Positions 58,049-64,000 of a stretch of 64,000 nucleotides of DNA are shown piece by piece. The stretch comes from a virus: positions 1-64,000 of the IMG/VR virus record IMGVR_UViG_3300042907_001527; one strand, written 5' to 3'. The position numbers were made by a program, and so were the translations under genes. How positions within the stretch are numbered: the stretch's first letter is position 1; each line of letters opens with the position of its first letter. Below the pieces are notes generated by a model. It ran no database searches. It had not been told where the DNA came from and was given only the letters and a program-made list of their open reading frames with translations.

Positions 58049-58573
58049 TTATAATCCGTTAAATTCGTCAGGACTTACATATGTTGCAACAATCGTTCTA
58101 TAGAATGGTTTATATCCACCGTAAGTGTGTTTAGTGTCAGACACAACATATCCGTCATCACTAATGGAATAGTATCTGACTTGAGATTCAGTCTCATAAT
58201 ATCCAAGGTAATCCCCCATAAAAATCTCAACACCTAAATCATCAAGTTGTTTTTGATAAATTGAGAACTTTAAATTTCCAGGTTCTTGTATTTCAACTTT
58301 AGAACTACCGTATAACTTATTAGTTGGTGCCATAACTTGAACTAAACCTTTTAATTCAATAGGAGCCATAAATTGTATCCCATCTTCTAAAACTTCACCG
58401 TAAACATCGTCTTTTTTTGTTTTATACCTATCAATACGATACAACACAACGGTAAAATTCATATCACCCTCAAGCCATTCTTGTCCCATATCAATATCAA
58501 GGTCAAAATCTTCATTACCAAAAAATTTGCCTAATCTTGTAACTGGAACTAACTTTTCTAATGTCCGTTTCAT
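58049..58573 (-). CDS. Putative neck protein, gp14-like
   Basis: 174 residues. Motifs VVLYRIDRYKTKKDDVYGEV, IQEPGNLKFSIYQKQLDDLG, VEIFMGDYLGYYETE and KHTYGGYKPFYRTIVATYV belong to a small beta protein seen beside neck genes of large T4-like phages. It is placed between gp13-like (plus strand) and gp15-like genes. A TATTTAT box ends six bases before its ATG (58580-58586). Confidence 0.5.
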   Translation of the reverse strand: MKRTLEKLVPVTRLGKFFGNEDFDLDIDMGQEWLEGDMNFTVVLYRIDRYKTKKDDVYGEVLEDGIQFMAPIELKGLVQVMAPTNKLYGSSKVEIQEPGNLKFSIYQKQLDDLGVEIFMGDYLGYYETESQVRYYSISDDGYVVSDTKHTYGGYKPFYRTIVATYVSPDEFNGL

Positions 58574-58628
58574 ATATTGATAAATACTTAAAGTTTTATT
58601 ATATTTTAAATAAGTTTATTAATATTAA
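58574..58628. promoter_or_regulatory. Divergent intergenic spacer
   Basis: 55-base AT-rich spacer between the minus-strand neck gene and the plus-strand SNF2 gene. It must hold promoters for both directions; only the minus-strand TATTTAT box is recognised. Confidence 0.35.
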
Positions 58629-60383
58629 ATGAGTAACGTTAGTTTAGAATCAAAGGCAATGTCCATTCTTGAGTCATATGAGGGTGGCAATAACTATATC
58701 TTGGAATTAAAACGTAAATCACAGGTTAATAGAAAATTTTATCCAACAAGGAGTCAATCAGAATACATTATTAATTTTCACAATAAACAACCAAAAGTCG
58801 CAAAAAAATGGGTAATCCTTGACACATACTTTGCTCAGAAATTAGCCGACGACAAATTATATACCGAAATCCCCCAAAAAGTTTGGGTTGAAAAGTTATT
58901 GGCGGATAAAGAAAAGGCTTACCACATTTGGGGTAAAGTTTTTGAAAATGAAGAACTACACGATTTTTGGTTACCAAAGGCCGCAATTATCAAAGACAAT
59001 TCAGTTAAAGATGTGGTAATTGATTACTCTAAGTATTCACATCGTCCACCACTTGAACACCAAAAAGAAGCAATACAAAAATTGGTTGAGAATAAAAAGT
59101 TTATCCTTGCCGACGATATGGGTCTTGGTAAAACAACATCAACAATTATTGCTGCGTTAGAATCAAACTCAAAAAAAGTATTAATCATTTGTCCTGCAAC
59201 ATTAAAAATTAACTGGAAACGTGAGATTGAAAATTACTCAGACAAATCAATCTACATTGCAGAAAGTAAAAATTTCAGTACCGAAGCTGATTTTGTAATC
59301 ATAAACTACGACATAATTAAAAATTTCCATGACCCTAAAAAGAAAAACGAATCTCAAGTCCTTGCGTCCAACTTTGATTTAGTTATTATTGATGAAGCCC
59401 ATTATATTAAGAATGGTACGGCGCAGAGGACGAAACTAATCAATGATATTGTTAAAAATACCGAAAGACTTTGGTTGTTGACAGGTACACCAATGACATC
59501 ACGACCAATCGATTATTTTAATTTATTAAGTATAATTGATTCTCCTGTTGCTAAGAATTGGATGGCATATGCTATCCGTTATTGTTCTGGATACCAATTT
59601 AATGTTGGGGGAAGAAAGATTTGGAATGTAACAGGGGCGTCAAACTTGGAAGAGTTAAGAGACCGAACCTTAGGTTTAACATTAAGAAGATTAAAAGAAA
59701 ATGTTCTTGATTTACCCGATAAGATTATCACACCTGTTTACCTAAGATTGAAATCAAAATTATATGAAAATGTTATGGGAGAATACTATGATTGGTATGA
59801 CAAGAACCCTGACGAATCCAAATCATTAACCGTTCAATTTTCAAAGTTAACAAAAATTAGACAAATTATTGCCGATGAAAAAATTGAACAAACTATTGAA
59901 CTAGCGGAAAATATTCTTGAGCAAGATAAGAAAGTAATCATTTTCTGTAATTTCACCGATTCGTTAAATAAAATTACAGAACATTTTGGTAAAGCTGCAG
60001 TTAAACTTGATGGTTCTATGTCAAAACCCAACAGACAAAACTCCGTTGACCAATTCCAAGATAACCCCAAGATTAAAGTCTTTGTAGGTAATATTAAAGC
60101 GGCTGGTGTCGGTATAACATTAACTGCTGCTGAAGCTGTTATTATGAATGACTTATCATTCCTTCCATCAGACCACGCCCAAGCTGAAGACCGAGCTTAT
60201 CGTTACGGTCAAAAAAATAACGTTTTGGTTTATTATCCAATATTCGAAAATACAATCGAAGGTATCATCTACGATATCCTAAACAACAAAAAACAAGTCA
60301 TTGCAACTGTAATGGGAGACAACCAACATCCAGCAGATGCTGCAGAAGAAATCCTACAAAGAATTAATGAATTGAGATATTAA
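58629..60383 (+). CDS. SNF2-family DNA helicase/translocase
   Basis: 584 residues. An N-terminal domain (1-140) specific to this protein, then the SNF2 ATPase: Walker A DDMGLGKTT (162-170), DEAH (255-258), LLTGTP (283-288), and motif VI QAEDRAYRYGQ (about 518-528). The layout resembles the SMARCAL1/UvsW-like annealing or remodelling enzymes. Likely roles are fork remodelling or recombination-dependent replication, as UvsW does in T4. The ATG follows no Shine-Dalgarno. It is the first gene of the plus-strand island. Confidence 0.85.
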   Translation: MSNVSLESKAMSILESYEGGNNYILELKRKSQVNRKFYPTRSQSEYIINFHNKQPKVAKKWVILDTYFAQKLADDKLYTEIPQKVWVEKLLADKEKAYHIWGKVFENEELHDFWLPKAAIIKDNSVKDVVIDYSKYSHRPPLEHQKEAIQKLVENKKFILADDMGLGKTTSTIIAALESNSKKVLIICPATLKINWKREIENYSDKSIYIAESKNFSTEADFVIINYDIIKNFHDPKKKNESQVLASNFDLVIIDEAHYIKNGTAQRTKLINDIVKNTERLWLLTGTPMTSRPIDYFNLLSIIDSPVAKNWMAYAIRYCSGYQFNVGGRKIWNVTGASNLEELRDRTLGLTLRRLKENVLDLPDKIITPVYLRLKSKLYENVMGEYYDWYDKNPDESKSLTVQFSKLTKIRQIIADEKIEQTIELAENILEQDKKVIIFCNFTDSLNKITEHFGKAAVKLDGSMSKPNRQNSVDQFQDNPKIKVFVGNIKAAGVGITLTAAEAVIMNDLSFLPSDHAQAEDRAYRYGQKNNVLVYYPIFENTIEGIIYDILNNKKQVIATVMGDNQHPADAAEEILQRINELRY

Positions 60384-60391
60384 CAAAGAAC

Positions 60392-60418
60392 GGATTATTT
60401 ATATATAACGGATAATCC
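60392..60418. other. Inverted repeat before the SOD-fusion gene
   Basis: GGATTAT (60392-60398) and ATAATCC (60412-60418) with a 13-base spacer, ending six bases before ATG 60425 and overlapping a TATTTAT box (60396-60402). It could be an operator or a hairpin over the start. Confidence 0.35.
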
Positions 60419-60424
60419 AATACT

Positions 60425-61954
60425 ATGAAAAAAACAGAAGAGAAAATCCAACAATTAGAGTTACAGATACTTGAAAATCACGTAACCAAAGAAAAAGAGT
60501 TGTTGATTACAGAAATGAAAAAAATCGGAATAGAGAAACTACCTTATTCCTACTCAGCCCTCAAACAGTTTATTGACCCCGAAACCATGAGTTTCCACTA
60601 CAATAAACATTACAAAGGGTATGTTGATAAACTAAACGACGCATTATCAAAGAAAAAATACGGAGATTTAGATTTAGAAAAAATAATTAAAACAATCAGT
60701 CGTTTTGATAAAACAATTCGAAACAACGCAGGTGGAGCATTTAACCACGCATTGTTTTGGAATATGTTAACTCCCGAACCAAAGAAATTAACAGGTGAAC
60801 TTTATAAAAAGATTACCAAACAGTGGGGAACATTCACAAACTTTAAAAAAGAATTTGAAAAACAAGCCAAAGACCGTTTTGGTTCAGGTTGGGTATGGTT
60901 AATTCTAACCTCTAATAATACTTTAAAGATTATGTCAACTCCAAACCAAGATAATCCATTAATGAATGTGATTGAAGGTGGTGGGTTTCCATTGTTGGGG
61001 TTAGATTTATGGGAACACGCTTATTATTTGAAGTACCGAAATAAAAGAGACGAATACATAACAAACTTTTGGAAAGTTGTTAATTGGGAATTTGTAACTA
61101 AAATGTACGAAATGAGAGTTGAAACCAAATTAACAGAATCTACCAAAATGAAACAAATATTAAGTGAGGGTAAATCTGAAATGTGTTCAAAATCTGATAA
61201 CGAATTTTACAGAATGTTATTTAACGTAAATCAAGATATTAAATGGACTTACATGAATGGTATCAATAGAATCCTTAAAGAAGTTTTTAATGAAAATTAT
61301 ATTGAAGTTCCTCCCACTAATCAATTACCGGGTATTTATGATATTGAGGGACCTGGTAGGTCAGTAATTAATAAACTCAACACAAATTACACGGCGTTTT
61401 GTATTTTATTAAAAGATTTAAATCAAGTTATTACAACTATACCAAATAAAAAACCAATCACTTTTACCGATAAAACTCCCGCAGAACAGAAAAAAGAAGT
61501 TGAGAGATTTGTAAATGCGTTAGGACATTTTAAATATAGAATATTTGATAAACAAAGTTCAACATTTATTAATTTATTAAGAACCTTAACAGAAAAAAAT
61601 AATGCAGGTGATAAAAGAGAACAAATTACGTTATCAATCCTTAGAAGATTTTTTGGTCAAAATGCAAAAGTTGAGTTGGTTGGTGGGTTAGGAAATAAAA
61701 AAGATGCAATTCAAGGTGTTGATTTAGAAATATTTAAAGATGGTAAGTTACACACCGCACAAGTTAAACCATTTAGAGAAATGAAAAAAACTGAAAGTGG
61801 AATTGAATTGGAGGGTACCGCAAGTGTTAAATTATATAAAACGGATTGGATGGTTTTTCAACGAGGAAAGAATGTTTTAGTGTTTGATAAAAAACCAAAA
61901 ATTGTTGGTGGTAATTTTGTTTTTCCACTTGATTCACTTTTATATAGTATATAA
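60425..61954 (+). CDS. Fe/Mn superoxide dismutase fused to a nuclease-like domain
   Basis: 509 residues. After a short helical lead-in (1-37), residues 38-225 form a complete Fe/Mn SOD: LPYSYSALKQFI, His58 (FHYNKHYKGYVDKLN), NNAGGAFNHALFW with His108, and DLWEHAYYLKY with Asp194 and His198. All four metal ligands and the GG linker are present, so dismutase activity is expected. A helical middle follows (TKLTESTKMKQILSEG), then a C-terminal domain with GVDLEIFKDGK (Asp433) and AQVK (Gln446, Lys448), the order of a PD-(D/E)XK-type nuclease with Q-x-K in place of E-x-K. The combination is unusual. No frameshift or broken region is seen between domains, so it reads as a true fusion. Confidence 0.75.
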   Translation: MKKTEEKIQQLELQILENHVTKEKELLITEMKKIGIEKLPYSYSALKQFIDPETMSFHYNKHYKGYVDKLNDALSKKKYGDLDLEKIIKTISRFDKTIRNNAGGAFNHALFWNMLTPEPKKLTGELYKKITKQWGTFTNFKKEFEKQAKDRFGSGWVWLILTSNNTLKIMSTPNQDNPLMNVIEGGGFPLLGLDLWEHAYYLKYRNKRDEYITNFWKVVNWEFVTKMYEMRVETKLTESTKMKQILSEGKSEMCSKSDNEFYRMLFNVNQDIKWTYMNGINRILKEVFNENYIEVPPTNQLPGIYDIEGPGRSVINKLNTNYTAFCILLKDLNQVITTIPNKKPITFTDKTPAEQKKEVERFVNALGHFKYRIFDKQSSTFINLLRTLTEKNNAGDKREQITLSILRRFFGQNAKVELVGGLGNKKDAIQGVDLEIFKDGKLHTAQVKPFREMKKTESGIELEGTASVKLYKTDWMVFQRGKNVLVFDKKPKIVGGNFVFPLDSLLYSI

Positions 61955-61966
61955 TAAACTAAACGA

Positions 61967-61973
61967 TATTTAT
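61967..61973 (+). promoter_or_regulatory. TATTTAT box before the gp13-like gene
   Basis: Plus-strand TATTTAT ending five bases before ATG 61979, in the 24-base gap after the SOD-fusion gene. It shows that the motif also occurs on the plus strand. Confidence 0.3.
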
Positions 61974-61978
61974 TAGAT

Positions 61979-63094
61979 ATGTCAGTTATACCAGAACCAG
62001 AAAGGTCAAAAATTTATACGAGAATAAAACATCTATTGGGTGCACCATTAAGAAGTGTTGAAGTCACTGATGAAATGATGGATTCGTTAATGGAATTATC
62101 CATTCAAGATTACGAACAGTATATCTTGAATTGGTTAATTGATAGTCAATGGGTTAACTTGGTTAATCTTAATATGAGTGAAAAATCTGTTGCTCAAGCG
62201 TTAATCACAAGAACAATGGATTTTGAAAAACAATTCTCATATTCATACTCAAAAATTGTGGGACTTCAAGCTGAAGGTCCTTGGGTATTAAAAAAAGATT
62301 ATATTGTTCTTGAAAAAAACAAACAAAACTACGAAATCCCTGCAGGTCGTGAAATAAATGAAGTATTATGGTTTAGTAATCGACCTATTACCGCATTTGG
62401 TATGGGAGGTATTGGTGCTGGAGCAGGTCTTGGTGCAAATGAATCTGGTTTTGCCCAAGTGGGTAATCAGGGTTCTTATTATATGATGTCAGGGTTTGAT
62501 TACTTGATAAGAATGCAAGAAGCGAACATTATAAAAAGAATCCTTGGTGGTTCTTTAACTTATAGAATTACTGCGTTACCTGATGGTAAAAAAGATTTAC
62601 AATTATACAATGCACCTGGTAGTCGATTTAATTGGAGTAATTATAGTCAATACGTTGGTAATGCTGTTTGGTATTGGTACTACGATGTAACACCTGATAG
62701 TAGAGCAGATTGTTTAAAAAATAATCCTGACGTAATTAAAATGCCAAACGAAGTTCCTTTAGAAGAAATGAATTGGGTTGACTTAAATGTTCCCGCACAA
62801 CAATGGGTAAGAAGATGGTTCACCGCATATGTTAAAGAAACGTTAGGTCGAGTTAGAGGAAAATACAGTGGAAATTTAAAGGCTCCTGATTCAGAATTAA
62901 CAATGGACTACACAAGTTTATTAACTGAAGGTAAAGACGAAAAGACAAAGTTGATTGAAGAATTGACAGGGGCTGAAGGTTGGTTAACAAGATTACGTCC
63001 TGAAAAAGTAATGGAAAAAGAAGCGTTACTCGCTGAAAATCTAAATAAACAAATGAAATTCAGAGCAATGCCTCGTCAAATATATGTAATTTAA
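61979..63094 (+). CDS. Putative neck protein, gp13-like
   Basis: 371 residues. The N-terminus (SKIYTRIKHLLGAPLRSVEV then TDEMMDSLMELSIQDYEQYI) fits the helical opening of gp13-type neck proteins, which open with a short conserved helix pair. The C-terminal end is strongly conserved-looking (PDSELTMDYTSLLTEGKDEK, then MKFRAMPRQIYVI). A Gly-rich internal loop (FGMGGIGAGAGLGANESG) is present. It connects head portal and tail. It is separated from gp14- and gp15-like genes by strand inversion. Confidence 0.6.
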   Translation: MSVIPEPERSKIYTRIKHLLGAPLRSVEVTDEMMDSLMELSIQDYEQYILNWLIDSQWVNLVNLNMSEKSVAQALITRTMDFEKQFSYSYSKIVGLQAEGPWVLKKDYIVLEKNKQNYEIPAGREINEVLWFSNRPITAFGMGGIGAGAGLGANESGFAQVGNQGSYYMMSGFDYLIRMQEANIIKRILGGSLTYRITALPDGKKDLQLYNAPGSRFNWSNYSQYVGNAVWYWYYDVTPDSRADCLKNNPDVIKMPNEVPLEEMNWVDLNVPAQQWVRRWFTAYVKETLGRVRGKYSGNLKAPDSELTMDYTSLLTEGKDEKTKLIEELTGAEGWLTRLRPEKVMEKEALLAENLNKQMKFRAMPRQIYVI

Positions 63095-63097
63095 ATT

Positions 63098-63433
63098 ATG
63101 GCAATTATTAAAACAATACCATCAACAAGATTGATTAATGGTGAAGTTATTGAAACTTCTGAAATTTCAATAGTATCTGAAAAAGAATATAGAACAAATG
63201 GTGAAGAGTGTGTTATCGTTAGAAATGTACAAGAGTCAACAATCATATTAGATTCAAAAACAACAGACCATGTAGTTATAAAATCTATGACTTATTTAAA
63301 AATTAAACCAGATATTGGTAAAATTGATGAAGAGTATGATGAAGTAATTGCTGATAGATACTCATGTATTGAATTTAGATTTTGTGTTGGTAACTGGTAT
63401 ATCTTGTCGTCAGACGGTCTCAAGAATTCCTAA
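63098..63433 (+). CDS. Hypothetical protein, plus-strand island
   Basis: 111 residues, probably all-beta: repeated strands such as SEISIVSEKEYRTNGEECV and VVIKSMTYLKIKPD, ending EFRFCVGNWYILSSDGLKN. No family recognised. Three bases separate it from the gp13-like gene, so it is co-transcribed; it overlaps the end of the polymerase gene by 24 bases on the opposite strand. Confidence 0.6.
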   Translation: MAIIKTIPSTRLINGEVIETSEISIVSEKEYRTNGEECVIVRNVQESTIILDSKTTDHVVIKSMTYLKIKPDIGKIDEEYDEVIADRYSCIEFRFCVGNWYILSSDGLKNS

Positions 63434-64000
63434 TTTTTCTTTCCAATCCTCTTCAGCAAAATCATACATATAATCAGAACTTAAACCTCTTCTTTCCCAA
63501 TAATTTAATTCTTGTTCTGTTATATCAAGTACGTCTTCTTGTAATCTATCTTGGTCACCATTACCTAATGGATGTCCATTGATAAGTTCACATTGTGACT
63601 TTGTAAAAATACCCCTATTTTCAGGGTCATTAACAATTAAGTTATTTCTAACCTCGTCTTGAAATACAACCATCAATGGTTCCATTCTTTTGTTAAATGT
63701 AGTAATTGCTCTTGGTATATTATAATCACCTGTTAAATTAGGGTCATTTTCCAAAATGTCTTTGTGTAACATATAACAATTGATTTGAACTCCGTCTCCT
63801 TTTTTCTGAACATCACCATGTGAAGCTCTTAATCCATTATTCACATACATAATAACATCACCAAGATTTACCGCAAGATTTTCTTGTATTGCAAGTTCCA
63901 TGTGAGCCATTCGACTCATACTATTACCCGATTTAGTTTTAGTTGTTAATCTTTTCTTATAGTCATCTACAGATAGTTTAACTTTTGCTCGTTGAGCAAT
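63410..64000 (-). CDS. Probable family B DNA polymerase, C-terminal part
   Basis: Open from the right edge to TAA at 63410, 196 residues. The 5' part lies outside the window: the frame has no stop up to position 64000, and Met at 63919 is internal. The sequence (VNLGDVIMYVNNGLRASHGD, then GDYNIPRAITTFNKRMEPLM with VVFQDEVRNNLIVNDPENRG) has the look of the polymerase thumb/C-terminal region seen in DNA polymerases of large phages. The motifs DTD and YGDTD of the palm are not in the window, so the call is from pattern only. It ends in an acidic KEKLGILETV tail. Confidence 0.45.
   Translation of the reverse strand: MAQRAKVKLSVDDYKKRLTTKTKSGNSMSRMAHMELAIQENLAVNLGDVIMYVNNGLRASHGDVQKKGDGVQINCYMLHKDILENDPNLTGDYNIPRAITTFNKRMEPLMVVFQDEVRNNLIVNDPENRGIFTKSQCELINGHPLGNGDQDRLQEDVLDITEQELNYWERRGLSSDYMYDFAEEDWKEKLGILETV

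Noticed and set aside
1-64000. tRNA genes or an alternative genetic code
   Set aside because: No cloverleaf could be recognised by eye, and very long frames end at standard TAA and TGA stops; a tRNA search program was not available.

Overview
The window looks like part of the genome of a large, AT-rich, T4-like contractile-tail phage (myovirus). The evidence is a tail sheath, a tail tube, a T4 gp26-like hub/chaperone protein, baseplate proteins of the gp25 and gp6 types, and a T4-style replication set: gp41-like helicase, UvsX, gp32-like protein, RNase H-type 5' nuclease and class Ia ribonucleotide reductase. Several structural proteins are very large (2409, 1699, 1694 and 1073 residues), which suggests a large genome; that is an inference. 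A Bacteroidota host is suggested by SprB-type adhesin repeats in a tail-fibre gene, a PKD-like domain and the near absence of Shine-Dalgarno sequences. No portal, terminase or major capsid gene is recognisable here.

Layout, in the direction of the mainly minus-strand transcription (right to left). At the right edge lies the C-terminal part of a probable family B DNA polymerase (63410-64000). A plus-strand island follows (58629-63433): a SNF2-type helicase, a superoxide dismutase fused to a nuclease-like domain, a gp13-like neck protein and a small unknown. Then come the minus-strand neck/tail genes (56982-58573), sheath, a HAD-like protein, tube, gp26-like chaperone with an overlapping small frame, a probable tape measure and three tail/baseplate genes, two of them giant (36351-50907). 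The replication and dNTP block (26073-35314) sits inside the baseplate genes; gp25 and gp6 homologues resume at 25996. Next is a tightly overlapped run of large structural genes (10945-23589). Last is an adhesin/fibre region (1-10945): an SprB-repeat protein, three Thr/Pro-rich linker proteins with swapped tip domains, a glycosyltransferase remnant, a hidden small membrane protein and a collagen-like fibre that runs off the left edge.

How it works together: the structural genes build the neck, contractile tail, baseplate and fibres. The central block supplies deoxynucleotides, unwinding, strand exchange and primer removal. The fibre region carries the marks of repeated recombination: exact tandem repeats of 351 and 300 bp, a segmental duplication, and one module present in three copies in two genes.

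The points most worth checking are the SOD-nuclease fusion, the likely frameshift or split in the tail assembly chaperone, the duplication that joined a glycosyltransferase fragment to a fibre gene end, a strong-Shine-Dalgarno membrane mini-gene, and a recurrent TATTTAT box in front of transcription units. Genes shorter than about 60 codons were found by reading the sequence directly.
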